From the NCBI GenBank assembly GCA_010015805.1, contig ML978124.1:372001-436000 (forward strand): a stretch of DNA of 64,000 bases, written 5' to 3'. Source of the DNA: Rhizodiscina lignyota (taxonomy: Eukaryota; Ascomycota; Dothideomycetes; Aulographales; Rhizodiscinaceae). The translations under genes and the position numbers were made by a program. Of this stretch, positions 55,501 to 64,000 are shown in pieces. A model generated the notes under the pieces. The model saw only the letters and a list, made by a program, of their open reading frames with translations, had not been told where the DNA came from and ran no database searches. The number at the start of each line of letters is the position of its first letter. Position 1 is the first letter of the stretch.

Positions 55501-56388
55501 TGTACGTACCAGTGTGGCCAGCTCTGCGCCACGCAAGCCATGGCCATGCACTGATCTGCCTTTCACTGCATCCTTTGACGATCACATGAAGCGCGCGTGG
55601 CACGGACAAAAACTCAGACTCAACGTTCCAGCCAAGTCGCATGTGGTCAACTGACACCTCCTTCGTCATTCCAACACATATAGTCTGAGTCCATTGCTCA
55701 TAGGCTTCTTTCGCCTAGTAACATTAAAAAGCTAATTCAGTTCCGTTGAACCAAAGTGAAATAAGAATTTGAGCTCGCTGTTACAAGCCGGTTTGGAACC
55801 GATATCAGATATTGCATGCATTATAAATCCCGGGTGGATATAATTGCGATCTGCAGTCATCGCTGTTCGTTCTTTACATATCAATTGACCGTTGGGGGGA
55901 CGGAGCACTTTTGCTGCTGAGTCGCTCGCGACTACTAAAGTTTCAATGACCCTGTTATTTACGGTTAGCACTCCGCGTGTTATTCGTAAATTAGCTAGTT
56001 TCTGCACCTCTAGGACCAATGGGAGACCAAAGTTCTTGAGCATCAGAAGAAGCGAAATGAAACGCGCAAACGGGGTGACTGAAATCCACGTACCTTCCAG
56101 CCCTCCATTATTACGGAGTGGATATACCCAGCAGAGTTCTGATCCGACGGTCTCCTTTATGTACAGGCGCCGTCCGAGTAGTCCTGTAGAAATCAAACCT
56201 GAATGCTAACATGATGGCCTTCAGCTCTGTAAACCCTCACTCCGCTCTTCTTACCCCAACCACTCTCGATAGACGCTGCTCGAGTGCCAAGAGCCGGTCT
56301 TCCAGGTGTCGTGTGTCTCGTTCCATATGCACAAAAGACCTGAAGCGTTGTCAGAGGGCCCGCGCAATGATACAGAAAGTCCGTCCAC
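52588..56388. other. 3.8-kb gene-poor region
   Basis: After the glycosyltransferase 3' end I see no gene with a recognisable domain. Weak candidates are a minus-strand 3' exon with a membrane helix (54310-54555), a plus-strand 105-codon frame (54667-54984) and a minus-strand 154-codon frame (55732-56196). No repeats or mobile elements were recognised. Confidence 0.45.
54310..54555 (-). CDS. Possible 3' exon of a small single-pass membrane protein
   Basis: I do not recognise this protein. The frame reads CVGRTSWSCGHLDLEGGEAE, then RRLEVPLAVFASDENDERRD, a hydrophobic segment (VGAVAIGLACALLLGTMI) and the end KAVEGFVVW. Its layout (Cys/Glu-rich outer part, charged stretch, one C-terminal helix) looks protein-like. 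An acceptor (GGTTAG) precedes the frame and a GTTAGT donor lies about 55 bp upstream, but no start codon or first exon could be fixed. Confidence 0.22.
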   Translation of the reverse strand, partial: TPPPACVGRTSWSCGHLDLEGGEAECRRLEVPLAVFASDENDERRDLWGTVRIYVGAVAIGLACALLLGTMIKAVEGFVVW

Positions 56389-57051
56389 TCACACATTCAT
56401 ATCTCCCACCTCCTTCGCGATCCGCCTCGTCTGGATCATCTGCAACGCCACCATCAGGTTCTTCACCTTGTACTTCGTCTGCAGCCAGATGATGCGCTCC
56501 CTGAGCCCACACTTGCGGTACTCCGAGCGCACGTAGGAGCTATCGTCCTGCTCCCAGTCGTCCTTCAGCTCCTCCGTATCCCAGTCGTCCTCGCGCAGCG
56601 AGCGCCGCACCGCCTTCTTCTGCTCGTGCTCGTAGCGCAGGAACGGCCGCTCCAGCTCGCGGAAGCTGCGCACCATGTGCCGGATCGTCTCGCGCATCAG
56701 CAGCAGCGTCCTGTCCGTCGAGCCGTCGTCCCTCGACACGCGCGCCCCGCCCTTCTCTCTGTCCCTGCGCGGCGCCGACCTCGAGCGCCGCCGCCGCTGC
56801 TCCCGACACACCCGCCGCAGGTGCCGCCGCTCCTCGTACAGCCCGGCCTTCAGGTTGCCCAGCATGTCGGTGATCTCGGTCGGCGCGGCCCAGACCGTCT
56901 GCAGGTTGTCCCACGACACGCGGAGCAGCGTGGCGGCGGTGATGATGAAGGAGACGAAGCCGATGATGGTCGAGGCGAGCGAGATGGGCGCGAGCGTCGA
57001 GTGCGTCGAGAGCGTGACGCCCATTGCCGGTGCGCGCGAGGGAGGAGCCAA
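56389..57051 (-). CDS. Fungal conserved hypothetical protein with N-terminal membrane helix
   Basis: A 220-residue single-exon protein. A membrane segment (ISLASTIIGFVSFIITAATLL) at about residues 23-43 is followed by VSWDNLQTVWAAPTEITDMLGNLKAGLYEERRHL. Next comes an Arg/Ser-rich basic tract (EQRRRRSRSAPRRDREK), a predicted helix (MRETIRHMVRSFRELERPFL) and the end RERIIWLQTKYKV...QMIQTRRIAKEV. The layout matches a widespread ascomycete family of unknown function that I recall by its LAxTIIGF start and IQxRRIA end. The start could also be the Met nine codons downstream (MGVTLSTH). The GC-rich opposite strand carries shadow frames. Confidence 0.6.
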   Translation of the reverse strand: MAPPSRAPAMGVTLSTHSTLAPISLASTIIGFVSFIITAATLLRVSWDNLQTVWAAPTEITDMLGNLKAGLYEERRHLRRVCREQRRRRSRSAPRRDREKGGARVSRDDGSTDRTLLLMRETIRHMVRSFRELERPFLRYEHEQKKAVRRSLREDDWDTEELKDDWEQDDSSYVRSEYRKCGLRERIIWLQTKYKVKNLMVALQMIQTRRIAKEVGDMNV

Positions 57052-58005
57052 TTGCGGACTTGAGGGCGTTGTTCGAGGCTCTGCGACGCCGTTCTCATGC
57101 TCCTCTTGCTTTTGCAGAAATATGCAAATTGGATCTTATGTAGATCCGCACCTTCCGAGTAGCGCCGGGAAGCGTTGCTCGGAGGATTTGTTGGTAAACA
57201 TTATACCATGACGTTATAACCATGATGGACCGGGGTGAAGGGTATCAGAGAGCATTGAAGCTCGTCAATTGAGATCGAGGAAGTTTATCACGGAGAATAC
57301 GATACAGATCGTCCCATACGATGCATGCGATCCAGGGCGAAGCGAGCTCGGCACTTAGGCGATGAAACGGAGCGGTATCCCACAGGCTCAAGCCACAATG
57401 AGTTACGGCCACCTTAATTAGGGCTTGATGCTTGCTCCACATTCGAGGAGGATCGATCATCACAGGTATATTTTGGGTCAAACTGGTCCAGCTCGATACA
57501 TTTGATTCATTGAACTGGAGTATCGAATGCTAATCTCCCAGTATCGTGACTTCCAACACACGGCTTAGAATACAATTTCCTTGAAGTCACTGATGAATTT
57601 ACACCTCATTGGTGCTTTTTGAAGTCCTTGATGAATTGACACCTCACTGCTGCAAGTGAGTGTTCTCATACCAAAGATCGCCTCCGGGAGACAATGGTCC
57701 ACTCCGATTGTACGGAAACTTGGATGACTTGATCTCCTTCAGCCAAGTTACCACCCTTGGTACCGGTTTAAAGCCACCCGGTTCATTGGTATTAGAGATA
57801 ACCATCTGCTTGCCATCGTCATTCCTATCTTCGAGACCGCTCCTAACGCCGGCGCGATGCACAGTCGTACCTAAATGAAAAGTTTAATAAGGAATGCTCG
57901 CATCAGGAATGTCAAAAGCGCAGAGGTGCTTCTGGAGGGGTTTGGTGGACGTGTGTTGGAGTCGCAAAAAGTAGTAGTAAAGATCTTAAAAGCAAATCAA
58001 CTCTA
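57052..58005. other. Intergenic: membrane-protein promoter / RPB2 3' side
   Basis: Non-coding, about 950 bp. A short repeated phrase (TGATGAATT[T/G]ACACCTCA) occurs near 57590-57605 and 57629-57644. No gene was recognised. Confidence 0.45.
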
Positions 58006-61000
58006 TCATCTCACGGACACACCGGAACGCTCTGTAAACATCCTCGCCGCGATATTCATGCTCTGAAGCTCCTGGAATAGCAGCTTCGCCGCGTAGGGAA
58101 TGTGCACCTGCACAATCTCGGTCTTGTTCTTGCATGGACGACATTCGAATTGCTGCTTCTTCAACGAGCTTTTGTACCAGTTAGCGATCGAAAGTTTTCC
58201 AAATGAAGGGGTATGTGAGTGACTTACGCAATCGGCGTCATAAGACCACAGAGCTTGCAGATGTGCACGCGGTACGCGTCGCTAACCTCGAACAACCTCT
58301 CCTTCAGGAAGCTCGCTGCACCATGAGAGATCATGCAATCGCGCTCCATCTCTCCGAATCTGAGACCACCGTCTCTCGCCCTACCCTCCACGGGCTGCCT
58401 CGTCAGGATCTGCACCGGGCCTCTTGCTCTGGCATGGATCTTGTCATCGACCATGTGACGGAGGCGCTGGTAGTACGTCGGGCCCAAGAAGATCTGCGCG
58501 CGGAGCTTCTTGCCAGTGTGGCCGTTGTACATGACTTCGAAGCCACGAGACTGATACCCGGATTGACGAAGAAGTTCTGACACGCTGGTGACGGTAACGT
58601 CAGTGAAAGGCGTTGCGTCGCCTTCCGAGCCCCTCAATGATCCGACCTTGGAAAGCAGGCACTCGATCAAGTGAGCAATTGTCATACGAGAAGGAATGGC
58701 ATGGGGATTGATGATGAGGTCTGGCGTCAGACCCTCCCTTGTGAAGGGCATGTCTTCTTGCCTGTAGGTGATACCGATAGTACCCTTCTGTCCGTGCCGA
58801 GAGGCAAACTTGTCGCCGATCTGTGGGACTTTGGTCGTGCGAGTGCGGACCTTGACAAATTTGTTGCCCTCAGTATTCGTCGTGAGGACGACTTGATCGA
58901 CGATGCCATTCTCAGTGCTGCGGAGCGGAGTCGATACATCGCGCTTAGTGTGCAACTTGGTTCGTTGTCCAAGCTCTTCAGCATCCGGTGCGATTGGCGC
59001 AGTCTTGCCAATGATAATGTCTTCGCCAGACACACGGACACCAGGAGCGATGATACCGTCGTGATCGAGTTTGTCGTACGTACCATGCTTCATGCGCAGA
59101 GTATCCGAGCGGATAGGCTTCTCAAACTCTTCCACAACAGACATTCCGACCTTCTTCTCTTGATCCGTATAAGCTCTGTAGAACAGACTGCGGAAGAGAC
59201 CGCGGTCGATGGAACTCTGGTTCATGATAACCGAATCTTCCTGGTTATAACCGGAGTAACAGGCGATGGCAACGATGGCATTCTGCCCAGCAGGTAATTC
59301 TCGGAACTTGAGGAACTCCATCGAGCGAGTTGTAGCAAGGGGCTTCTGCGGATAGTAAAGGACGTTGACCATAGTGTCCATGCGGAGATTGTAGTTTGTG
59401 AGGTTGATTCCCATAGCTTGCTTGCCCATAGCAGACTGGTAGGTGTTACGAGGTGATTGATTGTGGTCTGGGAAGGGGATGATGCTTGCACAGACACCGA
59501 GAATCATGCTAGGGTGGATCTCGCAGTGCGTGTACTCCCGCACCAATGGGTTCGGCCTCGGCTTGACACGTTTGTGCGGGTCGCTATCATCATCAAAGAT
59601 TTTGTCGCCGACCTGGAGCTTGTGATGGTCCTCCAAATCGTCCGGCGTCATGATGATCATGGCAGTCTCCTCCTCATCGGCATCTAGATACTCGACGACA
59701 CCATTCTTGAGCAGGTAGTCATCCCAGACTCCTTTGTACTTGTCGGTGAGCGGCTCGCCTGTAGCGGCTGCAATTTGTGCCCACTTCTGGTGACCTCCAA
59801 GCTCTTTTTCGAGGAGACAACGGTCTATATGATCCTTGTTGAGGACCAGACTACCCTTCTTAGAGCTGGCAGGATTCGTGTCGACAGCAAAGAGAGGGCG
59901 GCAAACGCGACCAGCGTCGGAGAAGATCTTGAATTCGCGGTCACGAATGTCCCAAATCATGCTGATTTCTTCCATGCTGCGAATGCCGGACTTGCGAAGG
60001 TTCTTGACGATAGGCACTAGCGTGGCTGGTTCACGATGAATGCCGACCCATACGCCATTGACAAAGACCTTAGTGGCATTTGGAGAGGTTGTAGGTTCGT
60101 ATTCTTCCAGTACCGACATATTGCGCTGCATCATGAAGTCGACGACGGGGTCAGCGATTGTGCCGACAGTGACGTAGCACATGAGCGACAAGTTCTTGAC
60201 CAACCCACAAGCCTGGCCTTCCGGAGTTTCTGCAGGACAGACCAAGCCCCAGTGAGTGTTGTGGAGTTGACGAGGCTTTGCGAGCTTTCCGTCACGGCCG
60301 ACGGGAGTGTTCGTTCTGCGCAAATGGGACAGCGTCGAGGCGAACGTGTAACGGTTGAGCACCTGAGACACGCCTGCCTTGCTGCTAGCAGCCTTCTTCT
60401 GATCTCCCCAGTTGCCGGTGGCCAAAGAATACTTGAGGCCATTCGTTAGGGTGTTGCTCTTGATACCCAACTGCAACGAGAACTCCCTGTTTGTCTCCAC
60501 ACACTTCTGCAGATACTTGTAGATGTCCTTGGTGAACCTGTCGAAGAGTCCTCGAAAGAGGCTGGCCAAAAGCGGACCAGCGAGATCAAGTCGCTTCTTG
60601 CCAAAGTGATCGCGATCATCTTCCTCTCTTCTTCCCAGGGCGACTTGGAGCAATCGATGGACCATGTAGCCCAAAAAGAAGGCCTTTCGGGTCTCGCTGC
60701 CCTCCTTTTGAGAAATGTGCGGTAGAAGTTCTTTCTGCAGGACGTCGCGAGCAAATCTCACACGCTTCTCCTTCTGGCCAATCCTATCCGCACGCTTGCC
60801 GATGAAGTCAAGTGCGACACCTTGCTCCTGAATCAGGAACGACTCCTCGATTGATGGCTTCAGCTTCTCGAGCATCTGTGTGTCGTTCCGGTCGTAGACG
60901 ATGTGGTCGAGAATGTCTTCATCCGAAACAATCCCAAGCGCACGGAACACCATGACAACGGGGATGTCCGACTTGATGTACGGAAGGGTCGCCTTGACCG

Positions 61001-61859
61001 TGTCACCGAAGCCGCCCCTCGACAGCTCTCCCTTGCCAAGCTTGATCTGAAGGCTGGAAATCAACCTTGAGCCTCTCTCCAGAGAGCTTCTGATTTCGGC
61101 AACAAAGGGCGTTGGGTTCTGCTTCTTGTGGAAGACCTGAACGATATTGCCCGCACTGCGCTCTTGTGCAATCAGCACCTTCTCACTGCCGTTGATGATG
61201 AAGTAGCCGCCAACATCGTATTCACACTCATTGTGGCCGGCCAAGAATTCCTCTTTCGTTATCCTCTTGCTCAGCCGGCACAAGTTAGACTTGAGCATGA
61301 CGGGCATCTTGCCCGCAAAGGTCTTGGTCCACGCCTCTTCTCCTGTGTCTTTGTCCAACTGCGGCACGTCCTCGCGCTCCCATCGCAGCTCAGTTGGCTG
61401 AGAGCCGGCCTCGCCATCAAAACCATCCATGTCGATCGGAACTTCTCTCGCCACCATGATCTTTTTCTTCATCATGAGCCACATGGGAGCGGCGTAAGTG
61501 AGGTTTCGCAACCTCGCCTCGTGGGGCCACAGGTTGTTGTGGACACCATCGCCTTCCGTCACTTGCGTTGTCGATATTGAGAGCTTTCCGAATTCTATCT
61601 CGTATCGTCTTTTCACGATGGGGTCATCCTGGTCTCCAGGTGGCGTGTTCTGGTCGAGGATGATCTTGCCCTTGTCCTGGACTATGTCGTTCATCGTCTT
61701 CACTATAAACTCATTGTAGGAGTCGAGCTGCTGCGACACGAGGCCATGTTTTTCGAAGAATGAGGAGATGACAGTCCAACAGTCCTCCGCTGTGATAACA
61801 TTGTCATCCTCCAGCTCATAGTCCTCGTCGCCAAAGCCATCCGTGTATTCGTCCTCCAT
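58006..61859 (-). CDS. rpb2: RNA polymerase II second-largest subunit Rpb2
   Basis: Nuclear catalytic subunit of Pol II, forming half of the active cleft. Exons are 58228-61859 and 58006-58168 (59-nt intron, GTAAGT donor, GCTAAC branch), giving 1,264 residues, the normal length. Diagnostic blocks in order are [17 protein letters not shown]-type lobe sequence, [16 protein letters not shown], fork loop [49 protein letters not shown], the hybrid-binding [13 protein letters not shown] and the clamp-anchoring [20 protein letters not shown]. The zinc ribbon CKLCG...CRPCKNK is split by the intron, so unspliced sequence would lose the second Cys pair. The C-terminus is [21 protein letters not shown], as in other Rpb2. 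The acidic N-terminus ([18 protein letters not shown]) is typical for filamentous ascomycetes. This gene is a standard phylogenetic marker and would place the organism. Confidence 0.98.
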
Positions 61860-62382
61860 GTTGGAACAGTAGCAGGGTTGTGATCCAGCTGGAAGATGAG
61901 GAGGGTTGGAGAAGAGTTGTTATGGTGGTTGTTGTGATGGGTGGCGGGTGTCGCGAGTGAAGAGTGTTAAGGGAGGAGGGAGAGTAGCGGCAGCGCGCAG
62001 CACAGCTGGCGATGCAGCAGCGAGGTAGGCGTGCGCAAGATCAAAAGCGCATGTGGGAGAAACGCGCACAACTGCCAAAGTGGTGCTTGAGGGTGTTGTT
62101 GGCAGATGAAGCACGCGAAGGAGAATATGAAGAGCGCAACGGAGGAAAAGGCAACTTCGAGAAACGATGCGGCTCTTTTGTTGTGCCAGGGCGAAGGCGC
62201 TAAGGGTTCACGCTAACTACGTATGCGGCTTAGCGCCATCTTAGAACTCCAAGGACCAACGCAGATTCACATGGAGCGAAGTGAACGAGGCCAGTATATT
62301 CTAGCGCATTCATCTACGTCGCTTCTGCTTCTTACTCCGTACAATTGCCTCTTCTACGTCAAGGTCACTCATGTCGTCTAGC
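61860..62382. other. Intergenic: rpb2 promoter / DMT transporter 3' side
   Basis: 523 bp between two minus-strand genes. No gene is seen. The first 200 bp should hold the rpb2 leader and promoter; no TATA box was recognised. Confidence 0.45.
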
Positions 62383-64000
62383 TTATGTCTTGCTCTCCTT
62401 GCTCGTCCCGTTGCATACTGCAATATAAACCGAAGAAACAAGAATCAGTGCAGAGCCCGCAACTGACATGAGATTTAGCCCCGTGCCAAATACCATTAGG
62501 TCAGCTGCAATCGCGAATACCATCTGCGTATACACCATACATGTCACTCGCGTGGAGCTTTCATGCTGGAGCCCGGCCGCAAAGACAAATTGCTGTAGTA
62601 TTCCGTATCATCAGCCACTCGATCACTGTGTCTGGGGAAGGACATTTCTGTACACTCACCATTAGATATCCGGAGATCGTTATCACAGCTAAGTAGGTCC
62701 AGTCCTGCCAAGCTGAGGGGAGGACAAAACCGATCCCTGGTACGGCGACCATGGCAAGCGCAGCGAGTACTGCACACCAAAAGGAGAAAGTGTTCACAGT
62801 CTGGAGTGGTGATGCTCTTTTGCCAATCCATCTGATTGTAGTAATGGCGAGAGTATTGCCTGCCAATGATCATCAGCATTTCTGCCATACGCGGAAAAGA
62901 GATCTCTCGCAACCTAGTACACCAAGCATTGCTACAGCAACCGCGCCAGCTCTCTGTCCAGCGCTCACGACCACATGTGGCTGAAGATCGATGGCTGGCA
63001 CCGGGACAAGTGTGCTGTTTATAACATCCATCATGTGGCTGACGTCCATGTCTAGTTCTAGGCTAGGGGACCACGGTCTCGCGATGAGCACGACACCGAC
63101 AAGCGAGACTAATGCAGCAAGTTGTTGTATACGGGTGAATGATTCTTTCAAAATGAAAGAGCACGCCCAGCAAGCAAGCGATGGCGCAAGGAATGTGACA
63201 ACAGTCGCATCCGCGATTGGAAGATACATCAACGAGTCTAGTTCACCAGATCATCAGTATCATCTTTTGGCTCATAGAGGACAGACCCCGTGGGGATGAG
63301 CGCTGGATACATACAGTACATCCCCAAAACACCGAAACATCCTCCAAGACTTCTTCCAAGCATCAGCAATCTGATTCCCTTCGCTCCGAGAAGGAAATCA
63401 GGAGTCTTCTGCCGCCACAGGTATATGCTTGCAAGTATCGATGTTACTGACATTCGCCAGAAAAGAATCTATCAGTGTTAGCGCTCCATTCTCATGCCAC
63501 ACCGACAAATCTCCTATGTTACGAAGTCTTACCTGAAACGGATGCATGCCATTGCCGTGGTTTCCCTCAACCTCAAGCACTCTCGTCGTTGTATTCATGA
63601 GCGTGGCAAACAGCTGCGACAGCACGACTAGGAGCAGGCCTTTGTTTCTTTGCCAGAACGCTTGCAGCTCAGCCTGCAATGATTTTGGGAACCCCCCAAC
63701 CAGTCCAGATGCTCCATCCTCTTTAAGGAATGCGGAGTCTTCTCCAGATAGGTCTTCCTCTTCGGCCGCTAGATCGATGGATTCTTTGCTGGATATGCTG
63801 CTATCATCGAGCGATGTAAGTTTCCGGTCTCGCCGGCGGCCAGCTGCGTCATCCGCGGACTCTACATCATTGTGATTTATCGGGATAAACTGCAAGGGAA
63901 TTTCTATTGTTGTCTCTCGCTGCTGGTTTTCCTTGGCCCTTGATGGAGTAGCAAGACTGTCACCGTCGTGGTCCTCGATCGCGCTAGGCTGCGGAAAGGA
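62383..64000 (-). CDS. EamA/DUF6 drug-metabolite transporter (SLC35G-like), 5'-incomplete
   Basis: Ten-helix DMT-superfamily membrane protein whose start lies beyond the right edge. At least five exons were read: from the edge to 63533, 63468-63315, 63237 to about 62910, about 62865-62660, and about 62593-62383. Introns of 64 and 77 nt at 63469-63532 and 63238-63314 have good donors. The N-terminal part is a long acidic, Ser-rich cytosolic tail. Helix-forming parts include LLLVVLSQLFATLMNTTTR, FWRMSVTSILASIYLW, the EamA-type YYSLMYLPIADATVVTFLAP, and the second repeat GNTLAITTIRWIGKRASPL, FVFAAGLQHES, YTQMVFAIAADLMVFG. Two EamA repeats are present. The substrate is unknown; fungal homologues are mostly uncharacterised. 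Confidence 0.85.

Noticed and set aside
55732-56196. 154-codon minus-strand ORF
   Set aside because: Less biased composition than other shadows, but no domain, no start context and no neighbour support. Kept only as a weak candidate within the gene-poor region.
1-64000. Transposable elements, LTR or virus-like copies, CRISPR arrays
   Set aside because: No reverse transcriptase, integrase, transposase or capsid-like frames, no long terminal repeats and no spaced palindromic repeats were seen. The repeats found are local tandem or short direct repeats.

Overview
The window is nuclear DNA of a filamentous ascomycete (Pezizomycotina). The evidence is short introns of about 46-170 nt with GTATGT/GTAAGT donors, CTAAC-type branch points and CAG/TAG acceptors, a HET-domain gene, a fungal type-2 glycosyltransferase, LadA- and XdhA-type pentose dehydrogenases, and fungal forms of RPB2, ATG2 and DMC1. 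Protein character and gene density suggest Dothideomycetes (Capnodiales/Mycosphaerellales-like), but this is an inference without a database search. I saw no transposon, LTR element, virus-like sequence, rRNA, tRNA or CRISPR array.

Layout from left to right. 1-2.1 kb (minus): a ubiquitin-like-domain (ULD_2-type) gene with an in-frame stop, running in frame into a PP4 regulatory subunit 3-like PH domain. 2.8-4.7 kb (minus): intron-dense DMC1 recombinase. 5.7-6.5 kb (minus): GIS2/CNBP zinc-knuckle protein. 7.3-8.9 kb (minus): UDP-GlcNAc pyrophosphorylase. 9.5-11.7 kb (plus): HET-domain protein. 11.8-13.1 kb (minus): xylitol dehydrogenase. 13.1-18.4 kb: gene-poor. 18.4-19.2 kb (minus): AMPK-type glycogen-binding-domain protein. 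20.6-22.7 kb (minus): ADIP/NIMA-interacting coiled-coil protein, divergent from a TDG/Mug-type DNA glycosylase (22.8-23.7 kb, plus). 25.6-31.8 kb (plus): cytochrome P450, MCT-like MFS carrier and L-arabinitol 4-dehydrogenase in tandem. 32.8-36.2 kb (plus): a repeat-rich Nup2/Nup50-like protein ending in a RanBP1-like domain. 36.7-38.6 kb (minus): secreted-type (ADGF) adenosine deaminase, divergent from ATG2 (39.1-45.8 kb, plus). 45.8-50.9 kb: gene-poor. 50.9-52.6 kb (plus): type-2 glycosyltransferase. 52.6-56.4 kb: gene-poor. 56.4-57.1 kb (minus): small membrane protein. 58.0-61.9 kb (minus): RPB2. 62.4 kb to the right edge (minus): EamA/DMT transporter, 5'-incomplete.

Most genes are ordinary housekeeping genes without an obvious shared pathway. 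The clearest functional link is pentose catabolism: LadA and XdhA catalyse two oxidations of the fungal L-arabinose route and lie 18 kb apart, with a possible small-acid carrier beside LadA. The most unusual object is the 1,053-residue Nup2-like protein. It holds three separate in-frame repeat arrays: FG-type repeats, a heptad coiled-coil array and an eleven-copy 9-residue minisatellite. Exon joins below were read by hand from splice consensus, reading frame and family fit, and were checked to sum to whole codons where exon coordinates are given.
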